From Acanthornis magna (Eukaryota > Chordata > Aves > Passeriformes > Acanthizidae), in contig JAWUZG010000027.1 in the NCBI GenBank assembly GCA_036785705.1, forward strand, positions 2,275,501 through 2,339,500: DNA of 64,000 bases, in the 5' to 3' direction. The notes beneath the pieces are model-generated. The model searched no databases and was not told the origin of the DNA. It saw only the letters and a program-made list of their open reading frames with translations. Position 1 is the first letter of the stretch, and each line of letters starts with the position of its first letter. A program made the translations under genes and the position numbers. Of this stretch, positions 50,518-63,427 are shown in pieces.

Positions 50518-52525
50518 ACATACTGCACAGTATGAGTAATTCAAGGGGAGAATAAAGGCTGGCATTGTATAGCACACTTTCTCATGCGCACACAAACCTC
50601 CTTCCAGCTTACTGAAGGAATCAAAGAGTGGAGGGAGTGTCTCCAGCATTTCATGTAAATGACGTCTTTTTTTTTTTTTCTCCTGTTTTAATGCCACCAT
50701 AAACTCGGTGTGATGAAGCATTGATGAATAATGAGCTCATGACACATCGTACTTTTAGAACAGCTCATAGATTTGGCACATGCCAGGCCCCATTTGTGTC
50801 TTTTTTTTCTTCCCGCCCCCCCCCGCCCCCAGCTCGGGCACAGGTTCGCAAACACTTTTGCCATCACGAAGAAATGCAGGTTTATTGTCACACGGAGCAG
50901 CAGTGACATCTCTGTCTTTGGGGTGCTGTGAGGCAGCTCCTGCCATCCCAGCAGGGTCACCCCCTGGCCAAAGTCACTGCCTGGACAGGTCAGTGGTCAC
51001 CCTGGGCTGGGAGCCACCCCAGGGCAGATGCTTTTGTTCCTCCCTCATCTCCCACCAGGCTTGGAACTGTCACCTGCCCTGGAGCAGTGTCACAACAGCC
51101 CCGAGCAGAGAAATCAGGACATCCTCGTGCAAAAATGCAGCTTCTTATTCATCTAGTGACTTGGAGAGAGCTGGGGTTAACTTGTGTTTCATTGAGGAGG
51201 ATGCTGTTTGTCTGTATAACGTTGTCCTGGATTTCTTGGCAACAACTGAATTTCTGGATTTAAAACCAGCCAGGAAAGAGCTCGATAAGCCCTAAATCCC
51301 CAGGAGTGACCCAGCTGCCAGAGGGGACAGGGCCATCCACTGCCACATGGGAAATTCAAGGTCCTGGTGGCGAATCTCCCGTGGCAGAAGCGTTTCCTTC
51401 CACGTGTGGCAGCCCCAGCCCTGCAGGGAGGTCTGTCCTTCTGCCAGCCCTGCCCCACAGAGGTGACATCAGCCATGGTCCCTGCACAGCCCTGGGCACC
51501 GCAGCCTCACCTCCCGAGGGCTTGTGTCCAGCTGGAAATGTGCATTTCACCAGAACGGGGGGCAGAGAGAATTTAACAGAGCTGGAGGCACACAGGGAAG
51601 GTGTTTTCCCAGGAAGGACAAAATCAGCAGTTTCCAAGTTTGGCCAAAGAGCCCATCCTGAAAAGGTTCTGCTTTCTTATTCATCAGTGTGAGGGCACCA
51701 GCAGCACAAAGTTTAGTCTTATCAAATCCTCTCTCAATTCTCTCTCTAGACCAGCTTACAAAGAGTTTTCATTTCTCATTTGCCTTTATCACTTTGTTAA
51801 GATATGGGCCAATCTTCTATTTTAAGTTTATTTTTTTCCAATAAATTCTTGTAAGTTTTCGAATATGAAAAAGGGCTTATCCCTGCTCTCCAGAAAGGTC
51901 CACAATTTCTTTAATGGAGGATTTCAAACCAACATAAAAGCATTAGGAAACTACTGAAATCTTCATTGCTCTGAAAAAACACATAAACACATCAATTTAA
52001 AACCAACCACGTTTCCCCCATTGTTGTCAAAAATCCTGTAATGCTTTGCACATGGCTGTTTAAGCTGAAGGAAGTGACATAGGCACCCAGGCTGCCATGG
52101 AGGGCACAGGCAAACCTGGATATTGCTGACACACCACGGGCAGGTCCTGCATTTCCAAAGTTAGCACTGACCCACATGGCACGAGCACAAATTAATGCCA
52201 TTTCTCAACTTGATTACGCTCATTTCCCTGGGTGACAATCTCTCCTGGGCCAGATAAGCCCAGTGCTCCCGTCACTCAGTTCAGAAAACAAGGTCAATCA
52301 ACCCACTTTATCTCAAAAAAAAAACCTTTACCAGCAATTTTCTCCATTTCGTAACAAAGCTCCAGGAGTTGCATGACCCCCATTTCTGACATCACAACTG
52401 TTTCTTTTTTTCCCCTTTCCTTCAGGCAAGCTGCAGGGAGGATTTGAAATAAGGAACTAAATTAGTTTCTTGGAATTGGCCTATCGTGGCAAAAATGTGG
52501 CAGTGCTGCAGGAACCTCCTTGATT
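50515..52525. other. Non-coding DNA, GC-rich 50.9-51.55 kb
   Basis: No gene was recognised. A 13-base T run lies at 50667-50679 and a C-rich run at about 50812-50830. Frames of 171 and 128 codons lie in the GC-rich part and have no recognised domain. Confidence 0.35.
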
Positions 52526-52553
52526 GAAATTAATTCCCCAGGGAATTAATTTC
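52526..52553. repeat. Perfect palindrome, 13-bp arms, 2-nt centre
   Basis: GAAATTAATTCCC at 52526-52538 is followed by CA and then the exact reverse complement at 52541-52553. Each arm carries TTAATT, a homeodomain-type core, so a symmetrical protein-binding site is one possibility. A chance or replication-derived palindrome is another. Confidence 0.9.
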
Positions 52554-55500
52554 TTCTGGCAAAAATAACAGTTCCTAAAACTTTTATCAGTCTTTTCACA
52601 CCAATAATTTATATTTTAGAACTTATTTTAAGATGAGGTTGTGTCTGAGGCTAATTATTTGCTCCTAGAAACAGATAAAGTTAAAGCATGCTGATAATCT
52701 GCTTCTAATCTCTCTGTACCAACCTCCTTTGGCCCCATACAAATCTTCTGGTCAATGATAAATTTGGCAGCTCTGTTTTCAGCATTGGCTCAAACTCAGC
52801 TGATCTGAATGCTCTTTTTAAAACAAAAACAAAACCAGCTCCTCCTTTACGAAATACACAGTCACCGTTCACTCCGAGCTGCAACTGGTTCGGCTGAAAA
52901 AGGGTTAAACCCCAGATTCTCATGGCTGCGTTGAGGGCTCCTGTTTTATTTGCCTCCTTGATTTTAAGTCAGCCACATGCCCACTGCTGAAACGACAATG
53001 CAGTCAGTGTCTGGGTCTGACAAAGATCAGCCTTTCATCCCCGCTATTTGTGTTACTCCTCGGAGTTTTTTAATGGTTTTTAGCAGAGAGAAATAACAGT
53101 CATGTCTTGGAAGTGCTTCAGAATGACCCAGCACTTCCCATGGAGCAGTTTTTGGGGATGCTTTGGGATCCAGGCTCTGGCTGTTGCTCCAGGGAGATCT
53201 GTGTCCTTTCAGGTTCCAGTGACTGGCACAGGAAACAGAACAATCTGTAATCATGAGGAGCAAAATTCTACCTTCACCCCAGAGAGTCGGGCTCAATGCT
53301 TTCAGAGAAGCTGCAGCCAAGTGGAAGAAACATTCATGTGATCACAGCAGGCAGATCACGTGAGGTTTCAGCTCAGCACGGTGACAGGACACTCACACCA
53401 TCCCATGTCACCTGCCACAGGAGCTGTCCTTACCCACCAAGGGCATTCAGCTTCTCCCGGATCCAAATCCAGACTAGAGCAGTTGCTTCTCCACTTTTTT
53501 CCTTAAAGTCTCTCTCTGTGAGAGGCTCCTTCCAGAGCTGTCTTCACGTCTTAGAGAGCATGGAGAGAGATTTTTGCTCCTGTGCTTCACCCCTGCATCA
53601 CTCCATGTCCTAAACACTCTAAATAAGGGCTACCCTGAACTTCTTGCTCACATGGGGTATGTTACCATTACCAGTTTTTCCATCCCGGAGTATCCTTTTC
53701 CTTTGCCTTCAGCCATCATTCTCTGCTGGACAACATCTTGGATGGTTTTTTCCCTTGGAAAATTGTCTGTTGAAAGTCACTCTCTGCCCACTCTCTGCCC
53801 ACAGCTGACAGCACACACAGCATCCCACACAAACCCACCTCTCCTCACGTGAGCAGTTTGGCAGGGAAACACCTCGGGTGGTTGATAGCTGATCCTTTTG
53901 ATCATTTGGGGTGGCAGGAGTGGCCTCAGAACTCACCGTAGGCCTCTGGTTTACAATGTTAACTTCAAATTTTCCCAGAAGATAAAGGAATTTGTGCATG
54001 TGGTGAACTTGCCGTTGTCATTTGTGTAAAGATTTGGAGATGAATTAGCAACTGTCTGATCCAAAGTCCACTGAAGCCAGCGAAGGCCATAAAGAATCAA
54101 AGACAATAAAGATACAAAAGAGTACTGACAGCCAAGATATTATTATACTTTTTTTTTCTTTTTTTTTTTTAATAAAAAACAGTTCAATCAACTTTTTCAT
54201 TTATGCTCTGCAGCACACAAATAAACATATCATGACACATGTTCCTGCCTTGGCAAAAACAGCTTAACAGAATAACAGCAAATCATCAGTATCAATCAAT
54301 CCATTAATTTCGTAACTGAGTTATGTAAGGAATTCATTTTGTACCCAAAGACAGACTAATCTGAGACTGCAAAACAGCACCCTGTTACTAAATCACAGCT
54401 GCAGAGGGAGGGACTGAGCTTCTGATGGGCAAAATAAGAATAATCAGCTTCCAACTGTCCAGAGTATAATGAACTCAGATTGAACATCCTCGCGCTGCCT
54501 CCCCATGAGCCATCCTCTGACAACTCAGGATTACCAGAGAGCCTCCAGGGTGGTGTGTTCAACCAGCAGCAGCTACAGCAGTCCCCCTCCCGCTCCCCCC
54601 AGCTCTGATTCCAGTTTTCTGCCCAGAAATCTTGCTCAGCTGTAAAAGAGATCAGTTTTAGCTGTTTGCCTGGGATGGGATGGTGAGGCTTAGAGCCAAG
54701 GCAGGGCTCCTGCTGCAGAGAAAGCCCCGGGGATGCAGCCATGAAACTCAGTAGTGCAGGACATGCACGGGAAAGGCGCTGCAGGAGCCATCCATCCCTG
54801 CAGGAACCCCAGGGACAGCGATGGAGTCCTGCCCCCAGCCCTGGCCCAAGGGCCAGGCTTTAGCCCTCCTCCCAAGCCTGACAAATAGATGGCCTTTGTC
54901 TGATGCCCCCGAGGGCAAATGCAAGCTAATAAAAACCTGAGTCCACACAGATAACGTATAATTGTAACTGGGTTTGGTAATGGTCTGCCAGGCTATCTCA
55001 TTATTCTCTTTGAACAGGCTTTGAATTACGCTTTTGCAATTTTAGATAAAAGTGAACCAGTGGTTTTGCAGCATTAGCAAACGAAGTTAGATTGAATAGT
55101 TAGAATTAATGGGTGCTTTGATTTCATCTTTTCTCTTTAACCTTGAAACCAGCAGCCAGGCAGCAAAATCATTTTCCCCTGCTCATGCTTTCTTCCTTCA
55201 GTTGTCTTTCTCCACTCTGCTCCCTCAGGCATTCGCCTTTGGTTTGTTTGACTTCAGCCCTACTACATTTCCTTGCTTTCCAATCCATGGGTGCCCTCTA
55301 GAACAGCAGCACCTCCATCACAACATTTCCAATATTGAACTGTGACAATTTATAATCAGGATGAAATAAAAATATCCCTGTTGGTGATGACCCAAACCAG
55401 TTCTTCTGGCTCTGGTTTTTTTTGGTTTTTTTTTTTTTTTGCTCTTATCCTGAGTCCACTGTGAAAGTCTTTAGTGTTGTGGATTCTGAATGAATCTCAA

Positions 55501-57100
55501 CAAACTCTACTCACCTTTGGCTCTGGTGCCTTAGACAGAGCAGGAGGAATCTCTGAGGAGCTCTCCCACATTCTCCTTCACCCTCAGGCAGACATGGCCC
55601 CCCAAACCAGCTTAAATCAGCTCCTCCCAGCCACGAGCCTTCAGCAGCCCTGAAATGAACTTAGGCTTAGTCTTACACATAAAAAGAACTAAAGAGCACA
55701 AGTCCTGAGTTAATGTGGCTGTCCAAGGCACCTCTGGGTCATGCACCCAGACGTACCCAGCAACAGCAGGATTCCTAAATTTCCACAGATCTCCTGGGGG
55801 AGGGGAGGGACCCTCACACCTCCACCAGACCTGCTGGGGAGGCCTAACACAAACAGCTCGAGGGCACCTGCAGTCTGATCCAACAGCCCTGCAAATAAAA
55901 TATGTGCAATAAATGCCCAGCTGATGTGTCCAACAGCCCTACCTGAGTGCAGTATATCAGCTGGATGCGACTCTTCATTCATTTATTGCACACTTCCCAC
56001 ATTCTAGTCCAGCTCCCAGACCTTCCTCTGCTTTGGATGGACACAAATTACAACAGTGGCAGAAGTTACCACAGGAGCATCGTGTCCCACAGCCCCTTCT
56101 TTTTTCATTTTTTCCCCACAATATTTACTTGAAAAATGTGTTTTCGCAGGATTTGCAATCCACAAAGCCCTACAGACTTGTAGAGGGGGGAAAAAAAAAA
56201 ATCTCAGGTGCTACTTAAGAAATTCCTCATTTCTAAACCTCAGTGGATTAAAGTTTCTGCCCTAATGATCCATGTGAGTGCTTTTGTGTAAACTTTGAAT
56301 AACTTTATTGATTGCATTCTGGACAGCACAGGTCTCTAGACTCTTATTCTTATTTTCCTCTTCTAAAAAGCTCCTGTAAAGACATACAGTACCAGAATGG
56401 ATTAGTGCATTAGCCCTTGCCTTCGCAGACTTACTTGCAATCCAGACAGGATTTGGGTGCAGGGAGTCTTACCAGGCAGGATCACACTTCTTAGTGGAAA
56501 TATTTCCATATCAAAAAAATGGGAAGTGTCCCATTTAGCCCAAGCCAACCTGTCTGATAGCCTTCTCTGCGCTGGGGCACGGGGCTGGCCACAGACACAG
56601 CCCCACCAGGCAGCCCTGAGAAGCCTTGGCAGAGCTGTCCCAGAGCTGGGATAGTTTTCATAAAGAGCTTTCTCAGAAGAAGACAAAAGAAAGCCCTTTG
56701 GTGAAGCTGAATGGAGAGTCCAGCTGGCAGAACAGAAGTTACAGGTGAAAAATGAGGTTTATTGGACAGAATGTTTGGGGCTGACTCAAAGAGCAGCACA
56801 GTGCCCACAGTTTTCTCTTTCCTCTGACAATGTCTCCATAACTATTTCCCTCCTGATGTTTTCCAGCACAAGGGTCTTTCACATAACAAAACAGATGAGA
56901 AGGTGAATACAAGTTTTAGTTTTAAAATGACCTAGAGGGCCTTCAGTCTGTTTTCAGAATGGAAACAGCATTTCTGTCTAAACCCAGACTCTCCACCCTC
57001 TCTTTCTACCCTCCCTTGTCCTTTCCACCTGTTTAGATGTTTTCACAGTGGGATAACACATTCATTCCCTCCAGACCAGGGCTCAGCTGTTAGGAATGGA
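52554..57100. other. Unique non-coding DNA
   Basis: No gene was recognised. T-rich runs lie at about 54149-54170 and 55418-55440. A GC-richer patch at 54560-54900 carries overlapping minus-strand frames of 64-128 codons without domains. Splice-like pyrimidine-AG motifs (for example near 52405-52426) are not paired with donors. Confidence 0.35.
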
Positions 57101-60100
57101 AAATAAAACCCAAGTTTGCCGAGTATTTTTAGCCCAGGGAAAATAAAGCGGCTGCAAATACCGTCCACCCCGCAGCTCCTCCAGCCTGTGCAGATCCCTG
57201 CCCAGAGAGAAAGGAAACCACAGGGCCAGGCTGAGCCCATGGCTCATACCCTGCCAATGACTCACCCAACAATGCCACCCTTTCTTCGTGCCTGGGTGCC
57301 CTCCCCAGCAGTGCCATCAGTGGCCCTTGGGGTGGCCCTGGTGCTGTCACTGCCCCAGAGGCACTCAGCCCATGGCTCTCTCCCCGTGCAGAGATCATCT
57401 GCAGGTTGCAGATGTGGCTCCTGTTTCCCTCTGGTCCCCCCAGCCCCGAGGGACCAGCCTCCTGAGGAAAGGGGATCCAACACCAAACAGATGACACATA
57501 TTTTAGATCCACCTAATGGCTGACCCTGCTTTCCAGGCTCCCCAAATGCCATTTGCTTTTAACAAATGGCCACACCGGCTGTGGAGATGATATTTTAAAA
57601 ATGTCTTTGAAAGGGCTGACTCGGCTCTAATGGCATCTGCAGCGTGTGTGCCCCTGACAGTTGTCCTCTGTGCTGCCAGGCTGCTCCCACTGCAGGTAAA
57701 AATGGAGCATTCTGAAATAGAAATTACAGACTGACAAGGAAATGTGTTTAGAAAAAGCATGTCCTGAATGGAAGAGGTGGTTTTAAGAAGCAAAGAGAGG
57801 AGGATCCAGAACACACTATCATCTGTGGCTCGGTCTCAGCATCCTTGGGCTGTGAGCTGTAAATGGAGTTTGTGCTGAAGTTACAGCAAAGCAGTGATTT
57901 TTTCATTTTTGCATTGACTGTGCAGCATTTTGTATGCAAGAGGAACACTGGATGCTGGCAAAATTGTTAAAACATTGCTGAAAGGAAGTTATAAATCCTG
58001 AAATATCCTTTATGCAAATTTTTCCAATTTTCTATCTCTGTCTTGGGGAAACCTGGCGATTTTGTACAAGTCCCTGGGCCATCCCCCAGAGCACATCTCA
58101 GACAGAGCAGCACAGGGATCGTGTTTGTAACACGAAACACAGCAGAGCTCCCTCTCATCCCATTCCATCCCAAGCACAGAAGGGTTTCCACACCCAGGCA
58201 TTGTCTGGAAGGACAGGAGCTGGCCCAAGCAGAGGCAGCCCCGTGCTGCATTTCCCAGCGGGGCTGAGCAGTGCCAGGGTTCCCCTGTGTGCCCCAGGGG
58301 TTCCCAGGACACATGGCACACCCCAGAGCACTCCAGACCTCACGAGCACCACGCTTATTCTGAAGGCATCACAAACAGCTCAGACACAGACTCCTGTCCA
58401 AGAAATCCTGGAAAGAAATATGGCAACTCCTTTGGGAACCATTCAACCCTGCTCCATCTCCATTTACTTAGTCATCAGCAGCACGCTGCTCTGGGCTCAC
58501 TTAGTTGGAGGAGTATTCCCAACAGACCTCCTTAAAAAGCACTTTCTATTTCAGACCAAAAAACAGCTGCTGATAATGCTGCCTTAAGCTGGCCATTTTG
58601 CTTCTGGCTTCTATAGATTCCACATTTTTCCTACCCAGCCAGCACAACGTGCAGTTTAGCTTCCACTCCCTGGGATTTCTGAAAATGCTCAGCACTGACC
58701 TGACTGATCTCACCCTAACCAACACCAAGTGGGCTTTGCTTTGCTCTTGTTTTTATTCTGGAAAAGAAGGAGCACCCACAAACAGCAGATCATCTGCGAA
58801 GCTGAGGCACAGTCATTGCAGTAGCTGCCACACTGCTCCATGAACGCTGACTATTTACAGCAAATTAATCCCAATTTATCTTCTACCAAATCTTTAGCAC
58901 GTTATTTCTGGGCCTTCAACTTATAACTGCAATGATTTGTGAGTGTATAATTCAAGGAAACAGTTCTATTTTTCCATCCAGTTGGAGGAAAAACATCTTC
59001 CTGAGGCTTTCAGTCCTTCTGCAGGGAAGTGAGGAACATATGCCTGGTATTATCTATTAGTAAGTATTTTCACCCTCCCCAGGCCTGGCAATATCACTGC
59101 TGGTAAATGGCATAAATTCCTCAGGAATTAGGCCTTTTTTCTTTTAGTAAATCTCCAATGAGGCACTCCCACCAAGCCCACCAGCTTTACCCAGCTTGGA
59201 TTCAGGGTGTGAGTAAAGACAGCTCTGTTTCAGAGCAGCCTCTCTTTAGAGATTGCCAGAAGAAAAAGGGAATGTGGGAACAATGAAAAGATTAACAACA
59301 TGAGCCAGATTTTCAAATGGCAGCATCTTTGTTTACCAAAAGATATCTTTTCATTTTAAGGACAGATTCTCTTAAATGCTGGCTTTCAGTCTTTTTTCCA
59401 GTTCTGTGGACCCAGGGGGCAGTGTCCACTGAAGGCTACGCTACAGCAAATTCAAACACACAAGCCCAAAACAAGAAGTCCTGTTTTTCTCCTTTTAAGC
59501 TCCAGAGAGGCCAATGAGAAATCCACGGACCTCAAGTGATTCTGCTAACCACAGCAGAAAATATCTAATGTGGAGTAATATTAGCAAAAGTCTGCCTACA
59601 GGTCATGAGTTTCTTCAAGAGTGACTTTTTTCCCAGATGCTCTTTTCGAGCAGTCTCACAAAACCTTTGGCCCAATTTCCTGATATTTGCAGGATGTAGG
59701 GCAAAAAAAAATGGGCATTTTAGTCAAGGCACACATGGCCAAAGCCCTCTATTCACAGTCTAGTTCAAGTGAAATGATTGTTAAGCTGACAGTGACAGGA
59801 GCAGGCTGACCTGAGTGCTCCTGAAAAGTGCACTTTCCATGACAGGGAAACTGGAGAAGCAGTAAATTGTGCCATTCCTGCCAGGAGCACTCCGGATGCT
59901 GAGTGGAGCTCAGGTGTTAGCATTTCACTGCACAGCATGAGGAGACACTTCACAGATGAGCAGGAACAACCTCCATCCATCTCTTCAGCAAGATGTGCAC
60001 TTAAACACTTATTTACAGCTGCTAAAAATCTCATTGTCCAAGAGCTCTCAAAAGAAGCTTAGGGGCTCCTCAGCTGTGGCTTGGATGTCAAAAATGCTTT

Positions 60101-61121
60101 TGGAGGAGTCTCAGTTGTTCTCTGAGGGAGAACAGATTTTTTTACTGACTGTCCCTTATGTAGATGCTTGAATCAGAGGAATACAAGTGGAATTTTGCTC
60201 CCTCAGAAGCAGGGCAGTGGTTGCCTTGGCTTGCACTAACAGCTTCTGGGTACCTGGTCCCACATGGGAGCAGGTAAATAATTGACAGATGGTTTTCTTT
60301 ATGCAGCTAAGTAATAACTTTCAACATTATGTCAGGAGAGATTAGGGAGCAGGGGAAAAATGCACTGAAGAAAGTTGGGGCTTAAACTCGTTACCCAACA
60401 TCCCCCGTGCCAACCACGGCCAGGGGCGCCCAAAGGTGCTCGTTAGAGAGGGTGTTTACAGGTGAGCCATTATCAGCTGCTGAGAGAAAATACTGCTGTG
60501 GAAAATCACATTTAATAAGCTCCAGCTGCCTGGGAAATTACAGCAAAATTCCTGCAGCAAAGAGTCGATCTGAAGAACAAGCAGTGGTGGGGCTGCAGCA
60601 AAGGGCTGAGCTTGAAAAGCAGAGCTGTGAGCGAGTCAAGCTGAATTTGGGAGGGATCTCAGATGGATGCTTTTCCTAGCTTTGCTTTCATGCAGAGATT
60701 TGCTCCTGCCAGCACACGGAGCTGCTGAGACCTCAGCCTGTCTTCTTTTGCCTTTGTTTTCCTACGTGTGCCCCCAGAATTCGCTGCCAGGAGGTCGCAG
60801 GATGTATTCTGGGCTGGCTTGGAAAGTGCAGCAGTTTGCAGAGGTGTGATAATGAGTTTTATTTCAAAACAGAACTTAAAAGAGAAATAGAAACACACAG
60901 AGCGAGGCCTGGCAGCCCCTCTCCCCTCCCACTCCCAAAGTTGGTTGTCCTGCTTCCCCTCCCAATTTTCTGCTGGCTCAGCACCTCCCCAGCTGGCAAA
61001 TCTGGGGTGGTTAAACCTTTTTACCTAAGGCCACATGGGAGCAAGACCTTGCTGGCTTCCCTCTGATGGCACAAAACACCCCCAGGGCTGCAGGGCTGGT
61101 GCTGCCCTGGGCCAGGCACTC
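57101..61121. other. Unique non-coding DNA, GC-rich 57.1-57.5 and 58.05-58.35 kb
   Basis: The GC-rich patches hold overlapping open frames (135 codons at 57116-57523 plus, 127 at 57129-57512 minus, 191 at 58012-58587 plus). None matches a family I know. The rest is ordinary sequence. Confidence 0.35.
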
Positions 61122-61578
61122 ACAGCCCCCACCCTGTGCTAGCCTCCTTCACTGAAATAAAATCAAATTAAATGGCAAAATAAATGCAGCCTGCCTAACC
61201 TCAACAGCTCCATCCTTCACCTCATGGAAGAGAAACCTGGAGTGAGAACCTCAAGACTGATTTCCTCGTTCATTTAAGGCAGACCCAAAGGGACTATCAG
61301 TGGCAGAAGGGGCAGAGAGAGCCACGCTGGCTTTAAATGAACTGCTTTGGGCACCAGAACCAGCACAGCTCTGCGAAGGATAATTCTTGCTCTCCCCAGC
61401 CTGATGGAAACAGGACCTGCCTTCCCTCTCATTTTCTTTTCAGGAGGCCTGGCACATCTGGGGCTGTCGTAAGGTCAGACTTCATCTGTTTCATGACAGG
61501 ATTCCAGCAAGTGCTGCCCATGGACAGTGAGCTTTCTTAAAATGCTTTCCCAGGGCAGGAGAGGGATTTTGGCCATGC
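61122..61578 (+). repeat. Left arm of a ~450-bp inverted repeat
   Basis: This 457-bp arm matches the reverse complement of 62978-63427 almost throughout. By eye there are about ten substitutions. The left arm also has two extra bases near 61315 and five extra bases (TCTTT) near 61435. The arm contains a pyrimidine tract plus CAG at about 61432-61443, resembling a splice acceptor, and an open frame of 67 codons (61337-61540). The five-base indel changes that frame between arms, so coding is unlikely. Neither arm resembles CR1 or the LTR nearby. Confidence 0.95.
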
Positions 61579-62977
61579 ACCTTCATTTCTATTATTTTCT
61601 GCAATTGCATAAAAAATTTTAGACTACAAGTGTGTTTAGTTTGGAGAGGCAGTGGTGCTCAGAAAGGATATTGGTGATCCTTCCCCATCTGAGAAAAAGG
61701 CTTTTTGTTCTTCCCACCGAATCCATTGGAGTGACAGCCTTGCATCTTCCACCAAAGCTGATCAACAATGTTTTATTGTGGTTGTGCACAGCAAATCACA
61801 AGTTCACTGTCCATCCTCTCCCCCATGAACACAGCTTTCTAGTTGTTCATTACCCTGGATCAAAATTGTCCCTTCTGTTTATTTTCGAGTGTCAGGAAAA
61901 CTGGCATTACTTGTGCTTTGAAAAGCAAACAAGCAAATGCATCATTGGGCCCTGGATGCCAACAACAACACTGCATGTTTATTGGGATGGTTGGACATGC
62001 AGGCAGTCGATTTTGGGTATCCTGGTGAAATGCTAAAAGCAGATTGAGTATGCAGAAAACTGCCTGAGTAGCTTTGAAGTTGTGACAATAATCATTTTCA
62101 TACACTGTCAGAATTTCCATGACGTGCCTTGGCTCGGTCTGGCTTCAGGAGGCTGAATCTTCCACACTTGGTAGAACTTGCTAATTGGTTATTTCTGTTT
62201 TATCTGAAGGAGTTTTCACTTTGGGGGCGATTGTGAAGCAAAATAGAAACAAGGAACAGCGCACTCCAGAGATATTTGAGGTAGCCAGGAACGGTGCAAT
62301 CCTGGAGGAAAGGCTATCCTGGGAGATGAGCAGAGCTTTTTTTGTTTCCATGTTTGTCTTCACCAGGGCTAAATAATACTTTTTAAAAAATCTCCTAGGA
62401 CTTTATAAACTTGTGAAGTCTGTCACTCCTCAAGGTGACCCTCTCATCGTCAAACCCAACCTGATGGGAATTTCAGGTGTTTGATGAATCTGTGCAATGT
62501 GTTCCAGCTAATCGTTTTTCAGAATATTTCACTAAAATTTCCTATGCCATTCAGTCATTTGACGTCTTCTCCCCCATTTTTTCTCCTGGCAGCAGGAGCA
62601 GAGCTGGGACTGCCAGCAGTGGGGAGGCTTTTTGGGATTAAAAACACACTTTACACACTGCAGAGAGTCAAGGGGGTATGGACTACAAATGACTTTTTTT
62701 TTTTTTGCTGATTCAGTTTGCAAACTCATAGAGCTGTGGCCCCAGAAACTCAACCTAAACTGAGTCCCTCCAAGTTATTTCTTACTCCTGCATCCTGCTC
62801 TGTGTTTTCTTTCAGTCGGTGGGCATTGTCTTCCAGCCAAGGGGGTAAAAAAAGAGGCAATTTCCCTTTTTAGTGTGGAGGAGGGAAAGAGTGGAAGTGC
62901 CCAGCGGCAGCAGCGCGTGGCCTCCCAAATCCTCTGGTCCCTCTGATGGCACAGCTGATGGTGTGGACAAAGGAGAG
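61579..62977. other. 1.4-kb spacer of the inverted repeat
   Basis: This is the loop between the two arms. It contains a 134-codon plus-strand frame (61632-62036) of no recognised family and a T run at about 62692-62706, and otherwise mixed sequence. No mobile-element gene or terminal structure was seen, so it does not look like a transposon bounded by the arms. Confidence 0.5.
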
Positions 62978-63427
62978 GCATGGCCAAAATCCCTCTCCTG
63001 CCCTGGGAAAGCATTTTAAGAAAGCTCACTGTCCATGGGCAGCACTTGCTGGAATCCTGTCATGAAACAGATGAGCTCTGAGCTTATGACAGCCCCAGAT
63101 GTGCCAGGCCTCCTGAAAATGAGAGGAAAGGCAGGTCCTGTTTCCATCAGGCTGGAGAGAGCAAGAATTATCCTTCGCAGAGCTGTGCTGGTTCTGGTGC
63201 CCAAAGCAGTTCACTTAAAGCCAGCGTGGCTCTCTGCCCCTTCTGCCACTGATAGTCCCTTTGGGTCTGCCTTAAATGAACGAGGAAATCAGTCTCGAGG
63301 TTCTCACTCCAGGTTTCTCTTCCACGAGGTGAAGGATGGAGCTGTTGAGGTTAGGCAGGCTGCATTTATTTTGCCATTTAATTTGATTTTATTTCAGTGA
63401 AGGAGGCTAGCACAGGCTGGGGGCTGT
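62978..63427 (-). repeat. Right arm of a ~450-bp inverted repeat
   Basis: This is the reverse-complement partner of 61122-61578, about 98 percent identical outside two short indels. Homology stops abruptly at GCATGG on the spacer side and at GGGGGCTGT on the outer side. No target-site duplication flanks either arm, which argues against two independent insertions of a mobile element with short duplications. Confidence 0.95.

Noticed and set aside
50515..50760. Retroposed pseudogene in front of the long T run
   Set aside because: No parent gene was recognised, no minus-strand polyadenylation signal precedes the tract, and no target-site duplication is visible; kept only as a question in the findings.
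58012..58587. A 191-codon plus-strand frame
   Set aside because: It lies in a GC-rich patch with long minus-strand frames over the same bases and shows no family features.
61337..61540. A 67-codon frame shared in part with the mirror frame in the right arm
   Set aside because: The shared C-terminal half simply reflects the inverted duplication. A five-base indel changes the upstream frame between arms, which is not expected for a conserved protein.
61122..63427. DNA transposon with ~450-bp terminal inverted repeats
   Set aside because: The spacer has no transposase-like frame, the arm ends lack a typical terminal motif, and no target-site duplication flanks the structure.
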